Assembly: GCF_024124765.2 (NCBI RefSeq)
Contig: NZ_JAMXSR020000002.1
Span: 1,077,001 to 1,141,000, forward strand
DNA: 64,000 nucleotides
Direction: 5' to 3'
From: Sphingomonas sp. H160509
GTDB lineage: Bacteria > Pseudomonadota > Alphaproteobacteria > Sphingomonadales > Sphingomonadaceae
The notes under the pieces were generated by a model. That model saw nothing but the letters and a program-made list of their open reading frames with translations. It did not search any database and was not told the origin of the DNA. Position 1 is the stretch's first letter. Each line of letters begins with the position of its first letter. Below are positions 9,699 to 19,507 of the stretch, in pieces. The translations under genes and the position numbers were made by a program.

Positions 9699-9753
9699 TA
9701 GGGACAGCCATTATGGCAACAATACGAGGCTGTCACCTTGGACTTGAGGCCAT

Positions 9754-9886
9754 CTCTCCATCGGGGAGAGGTAGGCGCCCGCCGCACTTGCGGTCGGAGG
9801 GTGAGGGGCGTGAGGCTCGGGTCGTTTACCCCAACAACCCCTCATCCGGCACTGCGTGCCACCTTCTCCCCCGGAGGGGAGAAGGA
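9754..9886. repeat. Palindromic repeat, family D variant, upstream of ccmC
   Basis: An outer hairpin CTCTCCATCGGGGAGAG and a distal CTTCTCCCCCGGAGGGGAG flank the inverted pair GTGAGGGGCGTGAGG / CCCCTCATCCGG. It ends about 4 bases beyond the stop of the dehydrogenase gene. Confidence 0.75.
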
Positions 9887-9889
9887 CCG

Positions 9890-10940
9890 TTACCGGCCGA
9901 TCAGGCGCTTTGCGATCGAGTCCGACACGTCGGAGGCCGGCTGGCCGGTGCGGTCGCTCTCGTTCCAGACCTCAATCAGGCGCTCGGGGATACGCGCGAT
10001 CCGTGCCTTAACCTCGGCCTCATCGCCGTGACCCAGATACTCCAGCCCGACATTGATGATCCCGCCTGCGTTGATGACGTAATCCGGCGCGTACAGGATC
10101 CCGCGAGCATGCAGCCGAGCACCGTCCTCGCGGACGCTCAGCTGGTTGTTCGCGCCACCGGCCACGACCTTCGCCTTCAATGCGGCGATCGACATCTCGG
10201 TCAGGATCGCGCCCAGCGCGTTCGGGCTGAAGATATCCGCCTCGGTCGTCAGGATCGCCTCTGCCGCCACCGCGGTCGCGCCGAGTTCGCCGGCCAGTTT
10301 CTGCGCCCGGCCCTCGTCGACGTCCGCCAGCGTCAGCACCGCGCCGTCCTTGGCCAGCAACCGAGCAAGCCCGCCGCCAACCGAACCGACGCCCTGGATC
10401 GCGACGCGTACGCCCTTCATGTCGGTCGTGCCGAGCCCGCGTTGCGCCGCCGCCTTCACGCCGAGATAGATGCCGAGCGCGGTGTACGGCCCCGGATCGC
10501 CACCCGCAGCGCCGCTCGCGACCGGCAGGCCGGAAACGTAGCGCGTCTGGCTGGCGATCACCTTCATGCGGTCTTCGGACATGCCGACGTCCTCGGCCGT
10601 CACATAGCGCCCGCCGAGCGAGATCGACCGCGCGGCCGAACGCCTCGAGCTGGGCGGTCGTGATGACGTCGCCGGGCTTGGCCGCGAGGACCACGCCCTT
10701 GCCGCCGCCAAGCTCCAGGCCCGCCATCGCGTTCTTGAAGCTCATGCCGCGCGACAGGCGCAACGCGTCGGTCACCGCACGGCCGTTGTCGGCATAATGC
10801 CAGAAGCGTGCGCCGCCGGCTGCCGGCCCGAGCTTGGTCGAGTGCACCGCGATCACCGCGTGCAGGCCCGATTCGGGATCGGTGAAGGCATGAACGCCCT
10901 CGTGGTCGTCGAAATCGGGAAGGTCCCAAACCGCTGTCAT
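9890..10940 (-). CDS. Glu/Leu/Phe/Val dehydrogenase (leucine-dehydrogenase type, one frameshift)
   Basis: An NAD-dependent amino acid dehydrogenase of about 350 residues that would deaminate branched-chain amino acids to keto acids. Conserved are GPAAGGARFW, the catalytic lysine loop LGGGKGVVL, YVTAEDVGMS, and the nucleotide-binding loop IQGVGSVGGGLA. Later parts (VAGGANNQL, YAPDYVINAGGIINV) are typical of leucine/phenylalanine dehydrogenases. The frame changes near 10620-10632, where removing one base gives AVDSLGGRYVTAEDVG; this shift is not at a long run. An AGGAG sits before the ATG at 10940. Confidence 0.92.
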
Positions 10941-11051
10941 CGCCGGCTCCTGAGGAGAATAAAATTACCGGGAGGCGAAATATTATTTTCCGGCCGGTTT
11001 TACCAGCCCAAAGCGCTCAAGTTGGGGAGGCTCGGTAAAATAATGGGAAAA

Positions 11052-11129
11052 TGGGGCGACCGACGGGACTTGAACCCGCAACATCCGGCATCACAAGCCG
11101 ACGCTCTAACCAATTGAACTACGACCGCC
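11052..11129 (-). tRNA. tRNA-His (anticodon GTG)
   Basis: The minus strand folds into a cloverleaf. Acceptor GCGGTCG pairs with CGGTCGC, an extra 5' G faces discriminator C73 as is diagnostic of tRNA-His, the D stem is GTTC/GAGC, the anticodon loop is TTGTGAT with anticodon GTG, and the T loop is TTCAAGT. The 3' CCA is encoded. Confidence 0.96.
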
Positions 11130-11194
11130 GCGTAGGCATCGCCCCCTAGCGGGGGTCGCCGGGCGGCGTCAACCGTCGACTTGCCAAAAAGACG

Positions 11195-11922
11195 TCAAAA
11201 ACGTCCTTCGATGGCGAGCTTGTACCCGTTCGGGCCGCTCACGAAGCCCGCCTGTTCGAGCTTCTGGACCGCCAGCGGATCGGACGGACGCAGCGACAGC
11301 TCGGCGCGGTAGGTCCCCGCCCCCCTCGATCCGGAGCGCGATGCTCTCGGTCCCGGATTGGCTCGCCAGCGGCAACAGCAGTGCCGTGCCGTCGCACCGT
11401 GCGGTGCCGCTCACCGACTGCGGCAAGGTGATCCCGCCGACGTCACCCGCGAGCGTCGCGCGGACGCGGCCCTCGGCGGCTTCGCACTGGCCATCGCGGA
11501 AGCGAACCGAGACGTCGTCAAGGTCGAGCGCGGAGACGGGCACCGGCGCGAACAGCCGGCCGGTCGCGACCGTAGCGGTCATGTGGTCGACGCCGAAGCC
11601 GTGGCGACTGACGCTCGCCGACCCACGCAACGGCTTGGTCGACACCGATTCGGGACCGGCAAAGACGATCGTCGCACGACCGACCAGCAGCGGCAGGGGC
11701 GACAGCCGAGCGTGCAGATCGCCGAGCGCGAGATCGCCGAACCGCGCCTCGGTCAGCGTCGCGCCCCCAGATCGTCCCCGACACGCGCCGCGCGACCAGC
11801 CCTTCGTCGCCGACGCCGACCCAACCGAGCACCGCGCGCATCGGCAGGAAGACGATCATCGCGATCAGCAGCATCCCGCCGAACAGCGCGGCGGGGCCGG
11901 TACGCAAACGGATCCGCCTCAT
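11195..11922 (-). CDS. gspN: Type II secretion protein N (two frameshifts)
   Basis: The last gene of the secretion operon encodes a bitopic inner-membrane protein of about 241 residues with one N-terminal helix (GGMLLIAMIVFLPMRAVLGW) and a periplasmic domain. Family features include SGTIWG near the start and FGDLALGDLHARLSPLPLL. GspN is an accessory T2SS subunit. Frame breaks are at C5 11764-11768 and C6 11320-11325; the last frame ends SGPNGYKLAIEGRF. The ATG at 11922 overlaps the gspM stop. Confidence 0.82.
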
Positions 11923-12396
11923 GCCGCGCGTGCCTTCAACGTGAGCGCGACGCCGACGGTCTTGTCCCCCTTGTCGGTCATCGCCACCGAGATCGACAAG
12001 GATGCCGAGCCGTTCGAGCCGCGCGAGCCATGCGACAAGTGCAGCAGGACGCGCCGACTGGATGCCGACCCGTACTCGGCTCGCCCCATCCTGATCGAGC
12101 GAGGCGAGCGCAAAGCCTGCCTGGTCCGCTTCGGCGCGCACCGCGTCGGCGAGCGTGCCGGTCAGCGGGGTGGCGCGGGTCCGCTGGATATCGCGCAACG
12201 TCGCGACTTGCGCGCGCGTTTCGCCGAGCCGGGTGACGGCGTCGGCGTGACGCTCGCGCGCGCTCGACAGGCCGTCGCCGACCGGGCGGATGATCAGCGC
12301 CCAGAGCAACGTGAGGACCGCGAGCCCCGCCATTACGAGTAACAGCCGCCGCTCCCGAAGCGAGCGTCCTTCGAACCACGTCTTCAGTCCGGTCAT
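11919..12396 (-). CDS. gspM: Type II secretion protein M (one frameshift)
   Basis: GspM is a small bitopic inner-membrane protein that binds GspL and links the ATPase to the periplasmic parts. A membrane helix (LLLVMAGLAVLTLLWALI) follows a short cytoplasmic N-terminus with WFEGRSLRERR, then a coiled-coil-like stretch and a ferredoxin-like C-terminal domain. The frame changes near 12000, where dropping one C joins LERLGILSIS to VAMTDKGDKTVGV. About 158 residues, a normal length. Start and stop overlap the neighbouring gsp genes. Confidence 0.86.
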
Positions 12397-13478
12397 CGTC
12401 CGCTCTCCGGGCTTATCGTGAGTTCACCCGTCACGCGGCCGGCGGCGGCCTGGAACACGCCCGCGCGGACGGAGAAGCCGGCGAATTCGAGCGCGCGCTT
12501 CAGGTCGGTCGCCAAGGCTTCGCGTTCGACGGCCACCGACAGGCGCAGGTCGCCGTTCGCCTGGAAATCGAGTGCGGTGACTTCGGTGCCGGGCGTCGCA
12601 CGCACTGCCGCGAAGACCGCCGCGGTCGTGCTGGTGAACCCTAGCCCCGGTCCCCGCACGCGCGACAGGCGCTCATCAAGCTGGCGGCTGGCGTCGACCA
12701 CCGTCTCGCCGCGCGGCAAGCCAGTGACCGCCACCGTATTGGCCTCCGCCTCCAACGCATCCGCGCCGAAGCTGTACTTGGCGATGCGGACCAGCGAGAT
12801 CGCCAGCGTCACGGCCAGGATCGTCAGCGACAACAGCGCGAGCCGGCGGATCAGCCCCCCAGTCGATGGCGAACCGTCGCCGCCGCGCGAACGGCCCCTG
12901 GCGTAGGTCGAGCGGTGGCGACGCGACGGCGGCAACGATCGCTGCTTCCAGCGTATCACGGTCGACAGTCGCGGGCGCGGTGCCGCCGGTTACCAGCTCC
13001 GTCAGCCGCGCCTCGTCGGCGAACCCGCTGGACGTGCCACGTACGACACCGCTGCCAGCGAGTTCCGCCCGCGCGTACCCCTCTTCGGGTCGCGGAAGGA
13101 GCATGGGTGCGGGAATGACCGCGACCGGATCGACGCCTGCCTCCGCCAGCATCAGCAGCCAGTCGCGCATCGTCGCGGCACCGACGACCCCGATCGGTCG
13201 GTCGGTCGCGCCTTCGTCACCGACCGCGACGTGGAGTTCGGCGAGCGGCGACGCGCTCGCCTCGCTCGCCAGGATACGCGCGGCCGCTGTCGCCTGCGCC
13301 GCAGACCGCGACGGCAGTTCCGCCCAGTGCAGCGTCACCGCATCGGCAGGCGCCACCGCGATCGTCTCGTCGTCGATCGCATCGGGGATCCCCTCCCCCC
13401 CCCGACCACGCGCGCGTCCGCGACACGCATCCAGCGAAATCCGGTCTCGCCGGCGGGAAGGAACAGCAAAGTGGTCAT
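12393..13478 (-). CDS. gspL: Type II secretion protein L (two frameshifts)
   Basis: GspL has an actin-like cytoplasmic domain that recruits the GspE ATPase, one membrane helix and a periplasmic domain that meets GspM. The N-terminus MTTLLFLPAGETGFRW, the middle part with ASPLAELHVAVGDEG, the helix LALLSLTILAVTLAISLV and the C-terminal ferredoxin-like segment (TALDFQANGDLRLSV) lie in three frames. The shifts are at a C9 run 13395-13403 and a C6 run 12855-12860. About 361 residues. The C9 run is the longest in the window; an in-frame length would be 7 or 10. Confidence 0.88.
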
Positions 13479-14473
13479 GATGGCTCGCCCCATTGCCGCG
13501 ATACGAGCTGCGCGGGAAGCCGGTTCGCGTCGATCAGCGCACGTTCCTGCATTTGTGTCGTGCCGAGCGTCACGTCGATATCGAGCGTGAACCATTTCGA
13601 CAGCACCTGCGCGTCCACGCCGGGCGCGATATTGGCGGCGCCGAGCAACGACGCGCCCTTCTGCAATTCGTCGAAGGTCGCATAGCCCTGCACCGGTCGC
13701 CGCAGCAGCAGTTGCTGGGCGGCACCGACCGACAACGTATCGGGATACATCATCGCCAGCAGCACGCTCTGTTCGGGCAGCAGCGTGTTGACGTTGATCG
13801 GCGAGGGCCTGGCGAAGGGCAGCGTGCAGATCCACGGGCGGATCTTCGTGTAGATCTCAGGCGTCATTCCCGCGATCGCGCGCAGTTCGCTGGGGTCGCT
13901 CATCAGCGTGCCGGCAGTGCGGTACGACGGCACGCGACCGAGATACGCGCCGTCCTCGGCCCCCATCGGTGACTGGTCCTGATCGCTGTCGATCCAGTCG
14001 GTCGTGCCCGCCGCGACCTGTTCCGCGACCTGCACCGGCACGTCGAGCAGCCGCATCAGGCGGACGAACTGCGGCCGGACGTCACCACGCGCGACGTATA
14101 CGCCCGGGGTCGTCATGCCGACGAGAGAGTTCAGGTTGAAGCAGTTCGCGCCGTCGCGGACGCGCGCGGTTGCGAAGCCTCCGGGTACCGGCAGGCCGAA
14201 CGGGGTGTTGCTCCAGCCGCCGGCCAGCGTGACCCGCGTAGGCTTTGGCGCGAGCAGGTTGGAGACGCGGGTCAGCGCCATCGTCTCCGCCGCGAGTGCA
14301 TAGGCGCGTGCCTGCTCGCCGGTCGCGGCGTTGCTCGCGAGCCGGGTCGACAGCCGGAGTTTTTCCAGCGCCGCGCCGGCCATCACTGCGATGATCGCGA
14401 CGAGCATTAGCACGGTGAGCAACGCTGCGCCCCGTTCTTGCCCGCGTCGAATGCCGAGATCAGGTTCGCGCAC
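13475..14473 (-). CDS. gspK: Type II secretion minor pseudopilin K
   Basis: The 332-residue protein starts with a prepilin-like leader ending RGQERGAALLTVLMLVAII, i.e. a GspK-type cleavage site with its hydrophobic N-terminal helix. The large body contains the calcium-binding-type segment TTDWIDSDQDQSPMGAEDG and helix-hairpin-like INVNTLLPEQSVLLAMM. GspK caps the pseudopilus tip with GspI and GspJ. Intact; its start overlaps the gspJ stop and its end overlaps gspL. Confidence 0.95.
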   Translation of the reverse strand: MREPDLGIRRGQERGAALLTVLMLVAIIAVMAGAALEKLRLSTRLASNAATGEQARAYALAAETMALTRVSNLLAPKPTRVTLAGGWSNTPFGLPVPGGFATARVRDGANCFNLNSLVGMTTPGVYVARGDVRPQFVRLMRLLDVPVQVAEQVAAGTTDWIDSDQDQSPMGAEDGAYLGRVPSYRTAGTLMSDPSELRAIAGMTPEIYTKIRPWICTLPFARPSPINVNTLLPEQSVLLAMMYPDTLSVGAAQQLLLRRPVQGYATFDELQKGASLLGAANIAPGVDAQVLSKWFTLDIDVTLGTTQMQERALIDANRLPAQLVSRQWGEPS

Positions 14474-15146
14474 CGGGCGTCTCCTGTCTCGGAGGGGTGA
14501 CGGGTGGCGGCGTGGTCTCCGGACCGGTTAAGTCGGAGCGCGCGGGCACGTAGCTGGTGCCGACGAGAAACATCTGGCGGAACTGCGTCCCGTCATCGCG
14601 CTGGACGGTGAGCTCCATTGCATCTGGCAACGGCCTGCCGCTCGCGCCATCCCAACGATCGCTCCACGCACCGGAGATACGATAGCGCAGTCCGACCTGA
14701 CGAACTTTGGTGAGCAACGCGGCAGGCGGCAACGGTTGCGCACCGTCGACCATCGGATAGGCGATCCGCTGGAACACGCCCCCATCGACGCGGTAGGCGA
14801 CCTTCTGCATGCTGGACCGGGCCGTACCGTCGATATTGCTCCAGCCGGCGCGGACCAAACGCAGCATCGGCGTGACGCCCGACCCGCTCTCGCCGATGAA
14901 CGCGGGAACGCTGGTGCCGGCCTCGTCGCGGGTAGCGCGGTTGGTGGCCTGGGCGAGATCGGCGGACAGGATCGACATCGTCCGGGTGAGCGCGCTGATG
15001 TCGTCGAGCTTCGCGCCGGTCGAGCTCTGCGCCTTGACGCTGAACGACAGGATCGCGACGCCCGCCGCGGCGATCATGCCGAAGATCATGAGCGACACCA
15101 TGACTTCGATGAGCGTGAAGCCGGCCTCGGTTTTCGGATGCGTCAC
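14460..15146 (-). CDS. gspJ: Type II secretion minor pseudopilin J
   Basis: A prepilin-type N-terminus, KTEAGFTLIEVMVSLMIFG, has cleavage between Gly and Phe by prepilin peptidase. The body with DDISALTRTMSILSADLAQ is characteristic of GspJ. The GTG at 15146 overlaps the gspI stop (GTGA) and gives a leader of normal length (VTHPKTEAG). The product of 228 residues has a proline/threonine-rich tail (TTPPPVTPPR). Intact. Confidence 0.94.
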   Translation of the reverse strand: MTHPKTEAGFTLIEVMVSLMIFGMIAAAGVAILSFSVKAQSSTGAKLDDISALTRTMSILSADLAQATNRATRDEAGTSVPAFIGESGSGVTPMLRLVRAGWSNIDGTARSSMQKVAYRVDGGVFQRIAYPMVDGAQPLPPAALLTKVRQVGLRYRISGAWSDRWDGASGRPLPDAMELTVQRDDGTQFRQMFLVGTSYVPARSDLTGPETTPPPVTPPRQETPGART

Positions 15147-15547
15147 ATCACCATCCGCGGCGCGGGTCGCACCATAGTCAGACGGCCGAGTTGCGTGCCG
15201 GTCCGGTCGGCGACCGCCACGTCGATCCGCAACACGCTCGATCCGCCGAGCGCGCTGACCTGTCGCGTCCACGTCCAGGGTTGCCCGCCGTTCGTCTCGA
15301 CGCCGGTGACGCGGCCTGCGGTCGGTGGCTGCGCGCTGGTGACCGCGTCGATCGCGACATTGCGCGCGACCATCTGCGCGACGAGCGTTTCGTCGAGGAT
15401 CGAGGCGCCGCGGATCGTCGCGCTTTCCAGACGCACGAGCGCCATCGCCGCAAGGCTGAACACTGCCAGCGCGACCATTATTTCTATCAACGTGAAGCCG
15501 TATTCGGCGTAACGTCGACGAAGCGTGAAGCCGCGCTCAGCCCGCAT
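15143..15547 (-). CDS. gspI: Type II secretion minor pseudopilin I
   Basis: A 134-residue pseudopilin with the N-methylation motif AEYGFTLIEIMVALAVFSLA. The body SATIRGASILDETLVAQMVARN and later PWTWTRQVS fit GspI, which starts pseudopilus tip assembly. The leader carries a second, upstream GFTL (RAERGFTLRRRYAEYGFTL), so two Gly-Phe sites are spaced 13 residues apart; only the second is followed by the hydrophobic helix. The start at 15547 overlaps the gspH end by 11 bases. Confidence 0.94.
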   Translation of the reverse strand: MRAERGFTLRRRYAEYGFTLIEIMVALAVFSLAAMALVRLESATIRGASILDETLVAQMVARNVAIDAVTSAQPPTAGRVTGVETNGGQPWTWTRQVSALGGSSVLRIDVAVADRTGTQLGRLTMVRPAPRMVM

Positions 15548-16007
15548 CGGCTCTTACACTACCGTCGGCGTCGATGTGGACGGTCGCCGCGACGCCACCG
15601 CGATCGAGGCGGATCTCCGCCGGACGATCGACGAGGCCGGTCGGGTCGAACGTCACGCGCATCCGGCCGCTGGTGTCGCCGATGCTGGCTCTGGTGCCTT
15701 CGTTCCAGCGTTCGACGCGCATCGGTTTCTCCGCGATCGGCGTCCAGCCGCCCGCGAGCCGCCGGTCGAAGCCGTAGCCGCCACCGCTTATCCAGACGCT
15801 CACCGGACGTGCTTCGACGATCGCGGAATCGTGCGCGGCGCGGGTGCGCAGGGCGAAGCGCGTCGCCTCGTCGAGCACGCGGCCGCGAGGGTCCGGCATG
15901 ACTAGCACGGCCACAGCGGAGGCCAAGCCGATGATCGTCACGACGACCATCAGTTCGACGAGCGTGAAGCCAGCGTCCCGCTTATTGCCAGCTGCCGATA
16001 TCGGCAT
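15537..16007 (-). CDS. gspH: Type II secretion pseudopilin H
   Basis: A minor pseudopilin of 156 residues with prepilin start NKRDAGFTLVELMVVVTIIG and a short leader from the ATG at 16007. The body has the GspH/FimT layout: AHDSAIVEARPVSVWI and a C-terminal beta region. It joins the pseudopilus shaft to the tip complex. The start overlaps the 3' end of gspG by 26 bases and the end overlaps gspI. Confidence 0.93.
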   Translation of the reverse strand: MPISAAGNKRDAGFTLVELMVVVTIIGLASAVAVLVMPDPRGRVLDEATRFALRTRAAHDSAIVEARPVSVWISGGGYGFDRRLAGGWTPIAEKPMRVERWNEGTRASIGDTSGRMRVTFDPTGLVDRPAEIRLDRGGVAATVHIDADGSVRADAG

Positions 16008-16436
16008 CGATCCCCTCGCCGCCTTCCTTGCCGTCGGCGCCGAAGGTCCAGACGTCGGCCTCGCCGTGTGCGCCGGGCGAGGCATAGAGATACGGGCGAC
16101 CCCAGGGATCGTTCGGCAGCTTTTTCAGATACCCGCCACGCTGATAGCGCGACGGATCGGCGAGACCCGCGGGTGCCGAGACGAGCGCGTTCAACCCCTG
16201 CGTGGTGTTGGGGAAGGTCATATTCTGAAGCTTGTATAGCTCCAGCCCGCCCCTCGATCTGCGCGATGTCGGCCTTCGCCTTCTGGATCCGCGCGGTGTC
16301 GCCCGAGGGCAGCACGTTGAGCGCGACGATCGTCGCCAACAGGCCGATGATGACGATCACCACCATCAGCTCGACGAGGGTAAAGCCGGCCTCGCGGCGC
16401 TTCTTTTTTATCTTCGGGACGCATGAACAACCTCAT
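15982..16436 (-). CDS. gspG: Type II secretion major pseudopilin G (two frameshifts)
   Basis: The main subunit of the pseudopilus. The prepilin motif EAGFTLVELMVVIVIIGLL and the GspG end (YLKKLPNDPWGRPYLYASPG, then DVWTFGADGKEGGEG) are clear. The ATG at 16436 overlaps the gspF stop as ATGA. An A6 run (T at 16404-16409) one base short, and a C4 run at 16250-16253 one base long, split it; with both corrected the leader is MRLFMRPEDKKKKRREAG and the middle IEGGLELYKLQNMTFPN. About 151 residues. Confidence 0.92.
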
Positions 16437-17663
16437 TGTCCGGCCAGCGTGTTGAGCTGGAGGATCGGGAGCAGGATGGATAGCACGATCGTCGCGACGA
16501 TGCCGCCCATCACGACGATGATTAGCGGTTCGAGCAACGACAACGCGGTGGCGGTGAAACGGTCGAACTCGCGTTCGAGATAGTCCGCGGCGCGCTCCAG
16601 CATCTCGTCGAGACGACCCGCCGCTTCCCCGCTCGCCGCGAGATAGGTCAGCAGCGGGGGGAAGACGCCGGCGCGGCGCATCGCGGCGGAGAGCGAACCA
16701 CCGCCGCGGATCGCGTCGACGATCTGGTCGGAGGCGAGGCGGAGGCGGCGATTGTGGATCGTGCTGGCGGTGAGGTTCAGGCCGTCGAGCAACGGCAGGC
16801 GGCTGGCCACCATCGTGCCGAGCGTGCGCGCCATGCGGGCCGCGTGAAGGTCGCGGATCAGGCGGCCGAGTAGCGGAATGCGAAGCAGCCAGCCGTCGAA
16901 CGCGAGCCGGAGCGTCGGGTCCTTGAGCGCGCGCCATCCGGCCAGGCCGCCACCGACGACGATCAGTAGCATCACCCACCAGTATCCGACGAGGAACGCC
17001 GAGAACGCCATGACCATCCGCGTAAGCAGCGGGAGTTGCTGGCCGACCGTGTCGAACTGTTCGACGACCTGCGGCACGACGAACATCATCAGCGCGGTGA
17101 CGACGCCGAACGCGACGAGCGCTAGGATCGAGGGGTAGGCGAGCGCGGTGATGAGCTTGCCGCGGATCTCGGCCTGGCGTTCGAGCAGGGCGGCGAGCCG
17201 GTCGAGGATGGTCGGAAGCGAGCCTGAGCTTTCGCCAGCGGAGACCATCGCGCGGTAGAGCGGTGGGAAGCTTTTCGGCTCTCGCGCCATTGCGTCGGCG
17301 AGGCGACGGCCTTCGACGACGCCGGCGTGGACGTGCTGGACTATCGTGCGGACACTGTCCTGTTCAGTCTGGCGCGTGATCGTGCGGAGGGATTCCTCCA
17401 GCGGGGAGACGCGGTTCAACGTAGCTAGCTGGCGGGTGAAGAGGGTGAGGTTCTTGCCCGACATCTTCGGCGTGCCGAGCTGTAGGCCGAAGAGCGGGCG
17501 GCCTTTCGAGGCCTGTGGCGGCGCGCCGGGGGGTGATCTTTACGACGTAGAATTTACGCGCGTCGAGGGTGGCGCGCGCGACGTCTATGTCCGACGCGGC
17601 GACGTGGCCGCGGCGTTCGGCGCCCTTGGTGTCGATCGCGATGTAGTCGAAATCAGCCATCAT
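16433..17663 (-). CDS. gspF: Type II secretion inner-membrane platform protein F (one frameshift)
   Basis: A polytopic platform protein around which the GspE ATPase drives pseudopilus growth. It starts MMADFDYIAIDTKG, has two cytoplasmic GspF domains (SLRTITRQTEQDS and TASTIHNRRLRLASDQIV) and three membrane segments. The break at the G6 run 17528-17533 separates the first 50 residues from the rest (MSGKNLTLFTRQLATLN). The start follows directly after a family D repeat whose edge supplies GGGGAGG just before ATGATG. About 409 residues. Confidence 0.93.
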
Positions 17664-17838
17664 CCTCCCCTGCAAGGGGGAGGGGGACCGCCGCGCAGCG
17701 GTGGTGGAGGGGGCGTGCCGCGAACGTTGCGGTTGTGGTGATGGTGCGCGCGGGAACCTGGTCACGTCCGACTGGCGGTGCGAGCTTGGTGAGCCCCCTC
17801 CACCAGCTTCGCTGGTCCCCCTCCCCGTTCCGGGGAGG
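17664..17838. repeat. Palindromic repeat, family D, between gspE and gspF
   Basis: It contains CCTCCCCTGCAAGGGGGAGG and an inverted CCCCCTCCCCGTTCCGGGGAGG, plus inner arms GCAGCGGTGGTGGAGGGGG and CCCCCTCCACCAGCTTCGCTG. It separates two genes of an operon in which nearly all other junctions overlap, so it is a later insertion. Confidence 0.85.
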
Positions 17839-17850
17839 AATTGGCGCGCG

Positions 17851-19507
17851 CTACGCAACTACTGTATCCTCGACAACTTCGGTCGTGTCGCGGCGGGATA
17901 CTCTTACCGCTTCTTCGGCTGTGGTCTGGCCGGAGAGAACCAGATCACGGGCGGATTGGGCGAGGTTCGGGGACTTTGCGAACGCGTGCGCAGTGATCTC
18001 CGATTCGTGCCCATCGGTATTGATCAACCGGCGGATCGTGTCGTCGATGCGGACCGCTTCGAAGACTCCTATACGCCCCTTGTAGCCGGTCTGGTTGCAG
18101 TCTTCGCAGCCTTGCGCGACGTAGACGACCGCGTCGGAGGCGATGCCGAGCAGCGGGGCTACCGTATCCGACGCGGGTACCGCCTTGCGGCACGTCGGGC
18201 ACAGCCGGCGCACGAGGCGCTGGGCGATCACCGCGCGGAGCGTCGAGGCGAGGAGGAAGCTCTCGACCTTCATGTCGCGCATGCGGGTGATCGCGCCGAT
18301 CGCGTCGTTGGTGTGGACCGTCGACAACACGAGATGGCCGGTGAGCGACGCCTGTACCGCGATCTCGGCGGTCTCGCGGTCGCGGATTTCGCCGACCATG
18401 ACGACGTCGGGATCCTGGCGGAGGATCGCGCGCAAGCCTGCCGCGAAGGTCAGGCCGACCTTCGGGTTGACCTGGGTCTGGCCGACGCCGTCGACCGCGT
18501 ACTCGACCGGGTCCTCGACGGTGAGGATGTTACGGCTGCCGTCGTTGAGCAGGCGGAGCGCAGCGTAGAGCGACGTGGTCTTGCCCGAGCCGGTCGGGCC
18601 GGTGACGAGGATGATGCCGTTGGGCTCGCTCAACGCTTCGTTGAGCAGTGCGAACAGTGCGGGCGGCAGGCCGAGCGCCTCCAAGTCGATGCCGGCGTTT
18701 TCCTTGTCGAGGATACGCAGCACCACGCGTTCGCCCGCGCGGCTCGGCAGCGTCGAGACGCGGACGTCGAGTAGCTTGCCGCCTAACGTCAGCCCCATGC
18801 GGCCGTCCTGCGGGACGCGACGCTCGGCGATGTCGAGCCGCGCCATGACCTTGATGCGGCTGACGACGACTGGGGCGACGTTGGGCGGCATCCGCAGCGT
18901 TTCGCGGAGCACACCGTCGATGCGCATACGGACGACCAAGCCGCTCTCGTACGGCTCGATGTGGATGTCGGACACGCCGTTACGTGCGGCGTCGGCGATG
19001 ATGCCGTTGATGAGGCGAATCGCGGGGGGCGTCGTCGGCGGTGTCGAGCAGATCCTCCGCGGTCGGCATGTCGCCCGCGAGCAGGTCGAGTTCGTCGCCC
19101 ATGCCGACTGCGGCGAGCGCGTTGGCCTGGCCGTCCATCGCGTAGACGTTCGAGAGGAGGCGATCGAACGCGATCTGTTCGACAAAGGTCACGTCGAACG
19201 GGCGTGCGAGATAGCGGCGAAGTTCGAGCAGGACTTTCGGGTCTGCGCCGGCGCGCATGGCGATGGTGAGGTGGGAGTCGGTGTCGGTGTGGTCGACGAC
19301 GACGCCGAATTTTCGGGCGAAGGCGTAGGGGATGGTGATCTGGGGGAGGTCACTGCTCCCCTCCCGCTCGCGGGAGGGGGTTGGGGGAGGGAATGACATA
19401 CCCCCTCGATCGCGTCGTCCGGGAGTAAGACAGGCCCTCCCCCGACCCCTCCCGCGAGCGGGAGGGGGAGCAGAAGCGTCGATCTCGTGGCCTTCGCGGA
19501 TAATCAT
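17851..19507 (-). CDS. gspE: Type II secretion ATPase E with repeat-derived insert (one frameshift)
   Basis: The cytoplasmic hexameric ATPase powers the system. Walker A VTGPTGSGKTTS, the Asp box (ILTVEDPVEYAVDG), Walker B DPDVVMVGEIRDRET, the His box, and the four-cysteine zinc site CPTC...CEDC are all present. The ATG at 19507 overlaps the gspD stop as ATGA. After MIIREGHEID, 43 residues are translated from a family D palindromic repeat (19349-19477) before the normal domain begins at LPQITIPYAFARKFGVVV. A frameshift at the G6 run 19024-19029 lies between TADDAP and AIRLINGIIADAA. About 551 residues. Confidence 0.94.
19349..19477. repeat. Palindromic repeat, family D, inside gspE
   Basis: 129 bases (43 codons exactly) bounded by GCTCCCCTCCCGCTCGCGGG and its inverse with AGCGGGAGGGG. 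It lies in frame inside the 5' end of gspE, and the flanking codons on both sides are GAC. Confidence 0.88.

Noticed and set aside
13395..13403. C9 tract in gspL as a phase-variation switch
   Set aside because: Many shorter runs in unrelated core genes show the same one-base shifts, so a sequence error explains it without invoking slipped-strand regulation.
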